A DNA stretch of 64,000 nucleotides from Ambrosia x helenae (taxonomy: Eukaryota; Streptophyta; Magnoliopsida; Asterales; Asteraceae). The notes beneath the pieces were generated by a model, which was not told where the DNA came from, made no database searches, and saw nothing but the letters and a program-made list of their open reading frames with translations. Both the position numbers and the translations under genes were made by a program. The DNA lies in NCBI GenBank assembly GCA_030844895.1, contig CM061233.1:64319190-64383189 (forward strand), given 5' to 3'. Numbering within the stretch: the first letter of the stretch is position 1; every line of letters begins with the position of its first letter. Below are positions 33,824-44,200 of the stretch, in pieces.

Positions 33824-33831
33824 TATTTATA
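33824..33831 (-). promoter_or_regulatory. TATA box of the solo LTR
   Basis: The minus strand reads TATAAATAG; a CG-motif array lies just upstream on that strand (33855-33980). Confidence 0.6.
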
Positions 33832-33854
33832 GGTGTTTTGACCCGTGCTCAGTA

Positions 33855-33980
33855 GTATAACGCGAGTAGCAGACAGCTTCAGGCGATTAGGGCTCCTACT
33901 CGCCCCAACCATCTCCTACTCGCCTCTGGTATTGGCGATTAGGGGCTTCCCAGGCTCCTAATCGCCTCTGTGATGCTGGA
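33855..33980. promoter_or_regulatory. CTCGCC/GGCGATTAGG motif array upstream of the solo-LTR TATA
   Basis: About seven copies of CCTACTCGCC, CCTAATCGCC and GGCGATTAGG-like strings in both orientations. Confidence 0.55.
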
Positions 33981-34399
33981 ACGGGTTTTTGGCGCGTTAA
34001 ACACTATTTTAACATATATAAACACGTATTCACATACCGATAAGTCACATAATGATTACAAACATATAATGCACGATAACTAACACGTTTACATCCGTTC
34101 ACCAATTCCCGGACTTGAGACTTATGTGTGCGTTAAACCCGACGATTCCACGAATCACCAATCCTTGTACACATGGTTATGGACCGACTCCCGATGACCC
34201 CGCGGATCATCGTAACGACTCCCGATGATTCCCAGAATCATCATACCGACTCGACTGACCCCGTTAAGTACGTAATATGCATGACTCGCTAAGGTAGACT
34301 TACTAGTTTAGTCAACGTTACTAACCTGAGTTTGCCGGGTGTCACATATAAAAGTGATTTGTTTTTTTCTTTTGATTGCTGGATGTATCCAAATGGCTC

Positions 34400-36990
34400 T
34401 ACTTATGAAGAATAATGTTACACTGATATTATACTCTTATATTATACACCAATGTATATAGGTATATTCACCTTTAGATGTGTTGATGTAAGACACATGT
34501 GAGTTGGTAATGAACCGTATACACAGGTGTATTATATGTGATGTAAGACACATGTGAGTTTCTAATGTTCAACTGTGGTAATGAATATACACAGGTGTAT
34601 CATATGTGAGTTGGTATTTTTTACACAGCTGTTGTATACACAGGTGTATCATAGTAGTTAAATGATTGTACAGTAGTCTAATGTTCAACTGTGGTAATGA
34701 ATATACACAGGTGTATCATATGTGAGTTGGTATATGTTTTGCACAGCTGTTGTATACACAGGTGTATCATAGTAGTTAAATGATTGTACAATTGTCTAAT
34801 GTTCAACTATAATGGTTTGTAGATACTAGAACACGACTGTTGTATACACAGGTGTATCATATTAGTTAAATGTTAATACAGTAGTCTTTAGTTTAAATGG
34901 GGTAATGAATATACACAGGTGTATCATATATGAGTTGGTATTTTGTATAACGGCTATTTGTATATTGCAATGTTTTTTTAATTACATTATTTACATTGTA
35001 GGTTTCGTTTCCAGCAACGTATATGAATCTCCCAGCGGGATGAGATATTGGACCCCAAGTGTACCAGATGAAGTAAAACCCTATGTAGGCGCCAGGTTTA
35101 GATCTTTGGATGAAGCTATTATAATGTACGAAAACTATCGAGAAGATGTTTTTCAATCATCGAACGATTCAATTGCAGCAACGCCTTGTGAAAACGTAGT
35201 TAGTACAACATTGTATCCCACAAGATATTAGACGCCACATGTACCGGATGGATTGAATGTTAATGTTTGTCTATATCTTGGCATGATAATGTAGTCATTG
35301 AAATGGAACCAAAGTTGTTGTTTAGTTATGAATACATATATACAACAGCATCGTATTAACACGTGTAATGCTTTTATGTACACCAATGTACTTTTTACAT
35401 ATACACTAATGTACATGTACACACATTTGTCGTAACCAACAATTAAACTGCACGAAATTAGATGTACAGATGTATTAACAACAATGTAATCATTTTATGT
35501 ACACCAATGTACTTTTTAACTTTAATTTATATCCATTACACCAATGTATATCTACTTAGAATTTTTGAAGTAAATCATCTTTGTTTGGCTAGTATTTTTC
35601 CATATATACGTTGGTGTATATTTATTGAATTAGAATATTTTAAGAATCTAATATTTGTTGGCTTGTATTTTTTTTTCCTATATACGTTGGTGTATATCAT
35701 GCACAGGGCAGTCCAATTATACAAATTGGATGTTTCGCTAACAAATATAAACCATTAATATCATTCAAAAGTTTGATATGACCATATCATAAAAGTTTTA
35801 GAAAACTATAAAAAATAAACAACTTAAATTGTTCACACGAAACCTTAACCACATAAAAACTTTCAAATGAACTTCATGTTTTTCATTTTATCCAGCTCAT
35901 ATACCTCCTTCAAAATACGATCATGTTCCTTATTTGCTTCCTGAGTAGAGCCATTTGGATACATCTGGGAATACAAAAAACAAACAAATCACTTTTATAC
36001 ATCAGTGTATACAAACCTACAGTTCGATATACCTATATACATCAGTGTATACATACCTAAAGGTGAATATACCTATATACATCAGTGTATACACACCTAA
36101 AGGTGACTATACCTATATACATTGGTGTATAATATAAGAGTATAATATCAGTGTAACATAATATCATACACATCAGTGTTTAATATCAGTGTATAATAAT
36201 ATCATATACATCAGTGTATAACCCACTATATATCACACATTATCAGTTTATTAGATTATACACTAATGTACAGTATACACATCAGGTTTACAAGACAAGC
36301 GACGCATTATACACCATAGTTGGATATACCTATATACATCAGTGTATACATACCTAAAGGTGAATATACCTATATACATTGGTGTATAATATAAGAGTAT
36401 AATATCTGTGTCACATAATATCATACACATCAGTGTTTAATATAGTGTATAATAATATCATATACATCAGTGTATAACCCACTATATATCACACATTATC
36501 AGTTTATTAGATTATACACTAATGTATAGTATGCACAACAGGTTTACAAGACAAGCGACGCATTATACACCATAGTTGGATATACCTATATACATCAGTG
36601 TATACACACCTAAAGGTGAATATACCTATATACATTGGTGTATAATATAAGAGTATAATATCCATGTAACATAATATTAGTGTAACATTATTCTTCCTAA
36701 GTAGAGTCATTTGGATACATCTGGGAATACAAAAGAAAAAAAACAAATCACTTTTATACATCAGTGTATACAAACCTACAGTTGGATATATCTATATACA
36801 TTAGTGTATACACACCTAAAGGTGAATATACATTAGTGTATAATATAAGAGTATAATATCAGTGTAACATGATATCATATACATCAGTGTTTTATATCAG
36901 TGTATAATAATATCATATACATCAGTGTATAACCCACTATATATCACACATTATATGTGTATTAGATTATACACTAATTTACAATATGTT
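34400..36990. repeat. Palindromic micro-repeats (ATACAC...GTGTAT) in Y
   Basis: Dozens of TATACACAGGTGTATCAT (left) and ATACATCAGTGTATA (right) units occur. Blocks at about 35965-36270 are repeated at about 36310-36540 and 36600-36960 and are inverted relative to 31420-31695, giving Y long interior inverted repeats. Confidence 0.8.
35002..35231 (+). pseudogene. FAR1-domain N-terminal exon remnant
   Basis: After an acceptor (ACATTGTAG) the frame reads ...RYWTPSVPDEVKPYVGARF followed by RSLDEAIIMYENY, then stops at 35231. The pattern P-x-VG-x-x-F-x-SLDEA-x-x-MY-x-x-Y matches the start of the FAR1 DNA-binding domain found in FHY3/FAR1-related and MULE proteins. The zinc-coordinating remainder, transposase and SWIM domains are absent. 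Confidence 0.65.
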
Positions 36991-37643
36991 ACACATTAAT
37001 AAGTGTAAATACGCTTTAATATAAACCAACATATTAAAAACTATGTTTTGCTTATCAGTTTTGTTGACACGGTCTGTTATATACACCAACGTATAGTATA
37101 CACAAGTGTATAATCAATTTTACCAATAAAGCGTCTCCATCTTTTTTCACCTGGTAATCTTAATTAGGGTTTGGTCGATTACCTTTTTTATAAATATCCA
37201 CAAATGTATAATATCAAAACAATCATTATCATATTCCGATCATATTTATGAAATCACGATTCATATTAAATGTACATTTCGATCAAACAGAATAAAAAAT
37301 ATAAAAAAAATTAAGAATCAGAAAGAAGGATTTGAATATTCATACATACCTGTATACGAAATATTGATCTTCATTATTTTTCTGTTATGTTCTTCGTAGG
37401 TTTTTGATGTATACATAAGTACGATCTGAGAATTTTGTGGGTGTAATCAGTTACAATGCGTAGACCATAATAACCTATTAATACTCATATAACAAAAGTC
37501 AATAATACCCCTATATTTAAATAAAGAATTAAATAATGTTTTACTTATTTACAATCATGCCATTAGAGATCAATGGCTAAGATTGGTTCCTATGGTTCCT
37601 AACTAAGGGGTGGTTCCTATTTGAACCATACCCTATATATATA

Positions 37644-38007
37644 TTCTTTTTATGTAATTTTGTAACCGGTATTGTACCTTTATATTTCCTACGAATAATG
37701 AAAGTATCGTTATTATATTTTATTGTAAGTTATAATAAAAATGTGAACATTCATATAGTAAACGGTCTATACTGATTTCATATATTATATTAATGCACTA
37801 TTAATAATGATTAATCACTATTTTGGTAACTTAAATATTTCAAACTTAGTGGTAACTTGCTACTTGTTACGGCTCTTAACAAGTTTATCATCAAAGAAAA
37901 AGGTAGATTGATGTCAATATCCAGACGTTTTGGTGGTTTATTCATTGTAATAGACCCAGTTTGACCATTTTGTTGTTAAAATGAGGTGTTGTATGTCTTG
38001 AATTTGG
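37644..38007. repeat. 364-bp direct duplication, right copy
   Basis: About 99% identical to 30536-30899. After it the sequence continues GATGGTTAAC, whereas the left copy runs directly into Y. Confidence 0.93.
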
Positions 38008-38250
38008 GATGGTTAACATGAATATCTTCAAATTTAGGAGGTCAAAGATCGAACAAAGAGATCTAAGATCCAAACCATCCTATGGGCCAAAGTGTTGATG
38101 CACTTTCTGTGGACGTCACTGTCGAATAGACTAGGGTTGAGTCTTTGTATGTTGTTACATGAGATTGTGGTGATCCATAAGGGCATTTTATGGATCTGAC
38201 GCATTTGTAATATATAGGACAAAACACTGAGCCAGGTTCGACCTAAACAC

Positions 38251-38375
38251 ACTGGGCGAATGTGGAAGTTTTCCACATTCGACCATATTACACTGGGCGA
38301 ATGTGGAAGTTTTCCACATTCGACCATATCAACTGGGCGAATGTGGAAATACTCCACATTCGACCATCATAAAGG
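38251..38375. repeat. Three tandem 40-41-bp palindromic repeats upstream of the P1 TATA
   Basis: Units begin at GGGCGAATG 38254, 38295 and 38335. Each is a near-perfect palindrome, CGAATGTGGAA-GTT-TTCCACATTCG in the first two and CGAATGTGGA-AATAC-TCCACATTCG in the third. They are repeated in the second LTR (about 40129-40250). Confidence 0.93.
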
Positions 38376-38402
38376 GGCGAACGTGGAACTTGGGTTTTGG
38401 AC

Positions 38403-38410
38403 TATAAATA
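38403..38410 (+). promoter_or_regulatory. P1 LTR TATA box
   Basis: TATAAATA about 30 bp downstream of the last CG motif; the copy in the second LTR is at 40279-40286. Confidence 0.75.
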
Positions 38411-38469
38411 GCAATCTCATGTGTTATTGTTCATTTGGTGATTTGAGTTGGTACTTTGAATGCTCTCAA

Positions 38470-38495
38470 GGGGGAGGTCATGCCCGACCTCCCCC
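38470..38495. repeat. Perfect 10-bp hairpin in the P1 LTR
   Basis: GGGGGAGGTC, loop ATGCCC, GACCTCCCCC. It is also at 40346-40371. It lies about 60 bp after the TATA, so it would sit in the transcribed R/U5 region. Confidence 0.9.
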
Positions 38496-38672
38496 GCCCC
38501 GAGATAGATGTTTATCCTACTGATGACAGTGTCTGTAACCGTTTCTGTAGTAATACGAATCTGTGATGACGTTGTTATCGTGTATTTCTGTCTCGTCTCG
38601 AATCTCCCGTCTGAAACCGAGATGTTTATGCGTATTCGATCCGTGAATTCGGTCCTTAACCGGATTCTCAAT

Positions 38673-38684
38673 TGGTATCAGAGC
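38673..38684 (+). other. P1 primer binding site (tRNA-iMet)
   Basis: Exact TGGTATCAGAGC two bases after the LTR. Confidence 0.92.
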
Positions 38685-39968
38685 TGTGGTACCGATTTGA
38701 ACGATCTAACAGTCGTTTGAATCAATCACAGCTCGTTTTTACTGTTTTCAGACGTTAAATTCAGATTAAAATTGAAAGGTTGAAACCCTAGAAACCCTAG
38801 ATTCTTAATTGAACCCAAAATCATGTGATTTCTCCATGTTTTTGTGAATTCGAGGGTTAGGTTTTCATTTCCGCACCTTTCTGAACAAGTTTCATCATCA
38901 AATTCAAAGGATTAGAGTGATTGTGGACTGATTTGAAGAAAATATTGAACAAGAACACGATCTGTCTGCACATTCGCCCCTTTCATAAAGTCGGGCGGGC
39001 GAACGTGGAATTCCACTGGGCGAATGTGGAATTCTACTGGGCGAATGTAGCATGTTTTGGGCGAACCTGGAATTTTGTTATGTGGATTTTCATTTTCGGG
39101 TGTCAATTTCACCTTCGGTTCATCGGGCGGGCGAAGGTGGATAGAAAGTGGACGAACGTGAGTGTAAATGGGCGAAAGTGAAAAGTATTATTCATATTCT
39201 ACATTCGAGTCTCTATTTTGGGCGAAAGTGGAGTTCCCAGGGGCGAATGTAGAATTTAAGGCCTAAAAAAGGCAATTTTTGAAGATTTTCGGAAGAATGG
39301 TGATGAGGTTTACCCAAATTTGTTGAAGAATTGATGATGATGAAACAGTTTTAATGTGGGGTAGTCATGAGAATCAACAGTATGATAATCAGATTCAAAT
39401 GAATATTATGGGCCAGAAAATAGACAGATTTTATTCCGCATGATGAGAACAGTCAACCCAGTTCCTGTGTGTTTGAAGGAACTTGTTCTAAAGAGTTGTT
39501 ATGAAGAAGGAAATCAAGTTTGAGATTTCAATGTTCTGAAAGTAATGAGGTATCCTAGTAGGAGTCATGTGGCACGTAGGTTCAACGAAAGTTTCAAGAT
39601 CACAGTCCTGAAGGTTTCAAGAGCTATTGGTAGATATTGTTGGCCCTGCCGAAAACTTCAGTTTCTGAAGCATTTCAAGTCCTCAATTAGTACTGGTAGT
39701 TCCTGATGAAAGCTTCTGATTGCTTGTTCCACTCGTCTACGGCTTGTATTCTGTCGAACAGATGAAGTTACTCAAGAACATGATTGATTTATCATACGGG
39801 ATCTCAGAGAAACTTGGTGAAGCATCAGTCAAGGGGGAGATTGTTAATGTAACAATGTGTCTGATACTTCAACAATTATTGACTGAGGATGCTAGGAATT
39901 TTCAAAGAGGAGAATGTGTTGATGTGCAAGAGATTTGTGGATTCGCCAGCAACGTCCAAGGGGGAGAT
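38685..39968 (+). other. P1 non-coding interior
   Basis: No ORF above 90 aa and no recognisable Gag or Pol. It holds a motif array at about 38965-39250 and two purine tracts each followed by TTGTT (39831-39842 and 39958-39968). Confidence 0.75.
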
Positions 39969-40510
39969 TGTTGATGCACTTTCTGTGGACGTCACTGTCG
40001 AATAGACTAGGGTTGAGTCTTTGTATGTTGTTACATGAGATTGTGGTGATCCATAAGGGCATTTTATGGATCTGACGCATTTGTAATATATAGGACAAAA
40101 CACTGAGCCAGGTTCGACCTAAACACACTGGGCGAATGTGGAAGTTTTCCACATTCGACCATATTACACTGGGCGAATGTGGAAGTTTTCCACATTCGAC
40201 CATATCAACTGGGCGAATGTGGAAATACTCCACATTCGACCATCATAAAGGGGCGAACGTGGAACTTGGGTTTTGGACTATAAATAGCAATCTCATGTGT
40301 TATTGTTCATTTGGTGATTTGAGTTGGTACTTTGAATGCTCTCAAGGGGGAGGTCATGCCCGACCTCCCCCGGCCCCGAGATAGATGTTTATCCTACTGA
40401 TGACAGTGTCTGTAACCGTTTCTGTAGTAATACGAATCTGTGATGACGTTGTTATCGTGTATTTCTGTCTCGTCTCGAATCTCCCGTCTGAAACCGAGAT
40501 GTTTATGCGT
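39969..40510 (+). repeat. P1 3' LTR, truncated and fused to Sirevirus gag
   Basis: Follows the first LTR closely (one extra G in the hairpin region seen) to ATGTTTATGCGT, then switches at 40510/40511 to sequence identical to gag at about 55320. Confidence 0.93.
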
Positions 40511-41206
40511 AATCAACAATATAATGATCAATTTCCTGTAAAAACATTTGCTTCACCAAATGCTCATTATGTGTTTGAGGAATATAGAAAGTGCTTTAAA
40601 TGTGGAGAACGCGGGCATTTACTTGCTCAGTGTCCGTATGTAAGGCACAAGAGACATGAAGTTGAGGTTAAGAATTCCATCAAAAAGCCGATTGATCATT
40701 ATATTCCACCGCATAGACGGACTGTTCCTCAACAACAACATTTTCAAAATCAAAACAATTTTCAAATGAGGAACATTCGTCCATTTCATTATGATCGGAG
40801 GAATCGGATTGCAATGGAACAATCTTGGAGAAAACCAGTGGTGAACACAACAGCTGATAGACAAAAGGTTCCACAAAAACCAATTGTCAAGTCAAATGTT
40901 GGACCTAAGTCTGTTCATTCAGATAAGGTTGCTAAGAAAGTTACTTTCAGTAACAATGTTCAGAAACCTATTGAGAAACCAAAATCTCAAATCCGTATTC
41001 TCAAAAGGTCTGAACAATCTTGGACACCAAATGGTTCTCCAGGAGCCTCTACATCAAAGGTGAGTGATAAGAATGAATCTGTTTTGATAAATCAGAAAAC
41101 GGTTGATTCAAAACAGAAAGTTGTTGAGAAAGTCATTGAGAATGATTCTTTGAAAGCCAAAGTTCAAAGGCCCAAGACTCAGGCTTGGGTCCCCCGAAAG
41201 AACTAA
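40385..41206 (+). CDS. Chimeric ORF: 42 LTR-encoded residues plus C-terminal Sirevirus Gag
   Basis: The ATG at 40385 lies in the P1 LTR about 100 bp downstream of its TATA. The first 42 residues (MFILLMTVSVTVSVVIRICD onward) are LTR translation and hydrophobic. From NQQYNDQFPV (40511) the frame is in phase with S3 Gag from about residue 1119, including zinc knuckle 2 and the tail WVPRKN. Upstream ATGs in the putative transcript make efficient initiation doubtful. It is a fortuitous fusion at least; whether it is expressed is unknown. The predicted gag-pol intron is present, so a spliced product would continue into Pol. Confidence 0.75.
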   Translation: MFILLMTVSVTVSVVIRICDDVVIVYFCLVSNLPSETEMFMRNQQYNDQFPVKTFASPNAHYVFEEYRKCFKCGERGHLLAQCPYVRHKRHEVEVKNSIKKPIDHYIPPHRRTVPQQQHFQNQNNFQMRNIRPFHYDRRNRIAMEQSWRKPVVNTTADRQKVPQKPIVKSNVGPKSVHSDKVAKKVTFSNNVQKPIEKPKSQIRILKRSEQSWTPNGSPGASTSKVSDKNESVLINQKTVDSKQKVVEKVIENDSLKAKVQRPKTQAWVPRKN

Positions 41207-41227
41207 TTGTTTACTTTTTGTGTGCAG
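41060..41227 (+). other. Predicted 168-nt gag-pol intron (S2)
   Basis: CAAAG|GTGAGT donor and CTTTTTGTGTGCAG|GG acceptor, with CTAAT branch-like site over the stop codon. Both boundaries are at codon ends. Confidence 0.7.
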
Positions 41228-44200
41228 GGAGCTTCAGTTGGCCCTATTAGCAGTCTTTGGATTGTTGATAGTGGAGCTTCAGGCCACATGACGGGGGATT
41301 TGGCGTTGCTGTTCGATGTGAAGAATATTAATGGTGGATATGTTGCGTTCGCGGGCAATAAAGGAGGTTATATAACGATGGAAGGAAGTGTGAGTAACGG
41401 GATTGTGACTTTCGAGCGGATATCTTATGTCAAACAGATAGACTATAATCTGTTGAGCGTCAGTCAAATATGCGACAAACAATTTTCTGTGCATTTTGAT
41501 GACAAATCCTGCTACATACTTAAACCGGGCTTCAAGATTCCAAAGGAGTGGGTGATGTTGATGGCACCTCGAGTCAACAATCTTTATATTCTTGATATGT
41601 CCAAGGCAATGACACCACAGGGACAGATAACATGCTTTCTTTCCAAGGCGACCGAAAAAGAATCTATAATGTGGCACCGCAGGATGGGGCACATTCATTT
41701 GAGAAAGATGAATCAGTTAGTGAGAAATGGACTTGTCGATGGAGTTAACGTGAAACATTTCCATCTGAACGACAAATGTGTGAGCTGCATGAAAGGAAAA
41801 CAACACAGACAATCCCATAAAGTGAAGAAGGTTAACTCTGTTGAGATGCCGCTTGAGCGATTGCACATGGACCTTTTTGGACCAGTCAAGCGCAAAAGTC
41901 ATCTTGGGGAGCTTTATTGTTTAGTCGTCACAGATGACTATTCACGATTTTCATGGGTAATGTGTTTGAAGAACAAAAGCGACACCTTCACCAACTTACA
42001 AGTTCTGTTCACTCGGCTGGAGAATATTTACAACTTGAAGATAAAAAGAATCAGGAGTGACAACGGGACGGAGTTTAAAAATGCAAAGATGGATGAACTT
42101 TGTGAAAGCAAAGGAATTCATCATGAATATTCAGCTCCGTATACCCCGCAACAGAACGGTGTTGCTGAGAGAAAGAATAGGACTCTGATTGAGGCTGCAA
42201 GAACAATGCTCGCTGACTCAAATCTTCCAGTAATGTTCTGGAATGAGGCGATTTATGCAGCAAACTATACATTAAATCGAGTTATAACAGTGAAGAAGTT
42301 TGGAAAAACATCTTATGAGCTGTTACATCGACGAAAGCCCAATTTAGAGTATCTAGAACCATTTGGGGCGCCATGTACGATGTTGAATCCAAGCGAGAAG
42401 TTTAGTCCTAAAGCTGAAGAGGGATATTTTGTTGGATATGCAACCCCGCTCAAACGGGTATTCAACAAGCGAACTCGTCAAGTGGAGGATTGGGCAAACG
42501 TGGAAGTTCAACGATACACACAAAATTTACAAGGCACGGGCCCTGATTGGATGTTTGATTACAAAGATTTCTTTGAGTCATTCAATCTAGATAGCCTGGT
42601 TGAAGAAGCTGTGATAAGATTACTTTACGAATGTGAAAACGCAGCAACTTCACCGTTGATGCGTCCAATTACCGTAAACCCCCCACCAGCTTCTAGTGAT
42701 ACCAGTGTTCCTACACAAGAAGAAGAATTGTTTCAAGAAGCTTCAACTTCATTAGACACTTCAGAATCTGAAGATGTACAATTTGAAGAAGCTGTTCTTG
42801 AAAATGCTGAAGATTTAGAAGAGCAAACTGTGAACCCTACCCCGAATCCAGATGTTGCTTCATCATCTAACACGGGTAATGATCAGGATGCTGTAGAGAA
42901 CTTGACTGCTCAGACGGGAGTGATTGTACCTGTTAATCCGGAATCTCGGATTCATCGTATTCACCCGCTGGAGCAAGTAATCGGTGATCCTGGTAGTGGA
43001 GTGATGACCAGAGGGCAGCTTAAAAGCGTTAATACGCCAGAGAGTTTTGGTGCTTTAGCATTGTATGCCAAAATTCAGAAATCTGGTGACCAAAATGATT
43101 GGTCGTTTGCATGTTACGTGTCCCAGGTAGAGCCAAGGACATACAAAGACGCTTTGCAAGAAGATGCCTGGGTTGAGGCAATGCAGGAAGAGTTATTGCA
43201 ATTCCAGAAATTGGGAGTCTGGACGCTCACAGATTTGCCGCTGGGACGAAAGAAAATTGGCACTAAGTGGGTGTTTAAGTGCAAGAAGGATGACCGTGGA
43301 GTTATTGTAAGGAACAAAGCCAGATTGGTTGTGCAGGGTTTCCATCAGATTGAAGGAATTGACTACAACGAAATCTATGCACCAGTAGCACGAATGGAAG
43401 CTATTCGGATGTTCCTTGCGTTTGCTTCGTATAAGAAATTCAAAGTCTATCAAATGGACGTCAAGAGCGCATTTCTGTATGGTAAAGTCAAGGAGGAGGT
43501 TTATGTCGGGCAACCACCGGGCTTTGAGGACCCAATCCACCGGGACAAGGTCTACGTGCTGAACAAAGCTTTATACGGTTTGCACCAGGCTCCAAGACAG
43601 TGGTACGAGGAGCTAAGCACATACCTCATCTCCAAAGGATTCAAGCGCGGCCTCGTCGACTGTACCCTCTTTACGAAGAAGACGGGAGATGACTTGCTTC
43701 TAGTACAGATTTACGTTGATGATATTATATTTGGTTCAACTAACGAACTCTTGTGCAGGGAATTTGAAACTGTTATGCAGGAGAAGTTCGAAATGAGCGC
43801 TATGGGAGAAATGCAGTTTTTCCTCGGCTTACAGGTGGATCAAAGACCCGACGGGATCTTCATTCACCAGACCAAATATGTTGCCGACATCTTGAGCCGA
43901 TTCCAGATGGAGGACTCTAAGTCGATGGATACCCCGATACAACCCAATCACGGGATTGGAGTCGACGCTAAGGGGGAGCTGACAGATCCATTTACATACA
44001 GAGCAATCATCGGATCTCTGATGTATTTGACAGCGTCTCGACCAGATATTATGTATGCAACGTGTCTCTGTGCGCGTTACCAATCGAAGCCGAAACAAAG
44101 TCATCTGACGGCGGTCAAGCGTATCCTTCGATATCTGAAGGGTTGTCCATCTAAAGGACTTTGGTACCCTAATGATGATGATTTTGATTTTATTGCTTTT

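Larger units (their letters stand above)
31699..34346 (-). repeat. Solo LTR (2648 bp) nested in Y, probably gypsy-type
   Basis: The ends are TGTCACACCC...GGGTGTCACA with a 5-bp target duplication TATAA (31694-31698 and 34347-34351). TG...CA termini, a 5-bp duplication and no coding region fit a solo LTR left by LTR-LTR recombination. TATAAATA on the minus strand at 33824-33831 sets the orientation. Gypsy assignment is a guess from length and termini. Confidence 0.75.
30900..37643. mobile_element. Y: 6.7-kb MULE-like element with FAR1 remnant and nested solo LTR
   Basis: The ends match those of X in inverted orientation (left CAAATAGGAACCAATAGCC; right, inverted, CAAATAGGAACCACCCC), with the shared AGGAACCAATCT block. 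The interior has exon-like GC-rich DNA near the left end, a FAR1-domain exon, a minus-strand exon-like segment near 35880-35965, and several kilobases of inverted ATACACCAATGTATA-type repeats. A 2648-bp solo LTR is nested at 31699-34346. It is flanked by the 364-bp duplication. Confidence 0.65.
38093..38670 (+). repeat. P1 5' LTR
   Basis: 578 bp, TGTTGATGCAC...GGATTCTCA. It contains three palindromic 40-41-bp repeats, a TATAAATA box (38403-38410) and a GC-rich hairpin (38470-38495). Confidence 0.9.
38093..40510 (+). mobile_element. P1: 2.4-kb non-coding LTR element, 3' LTR truncated
   Basis: A complete LTR (38093-38670), primer site, 1.3-kb interior with no ORF, two purine tracts and a second LTR (39969-40510) truncated by about 36 bp at its 3' end. 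The two LTRs are almost identical. It shares the TGTTGATGCA terminus, AAGGGGGAGATTGTT-type tracts, tRNA-iMet site and GGGCGAATGTGG arrays with the Sirevirus family, so it is probably a non-autonomous relative. The right target duplication is lost at the fusion. Confidence 0.88.

Noticed and set aside
38251..38375. CRISPR-like array from regularly spaced palindromic repeats
   Set aside because: Plant LTR context, only three units, no unique spacers and no cas genes; the units are promoter-proximal LTR repeats.
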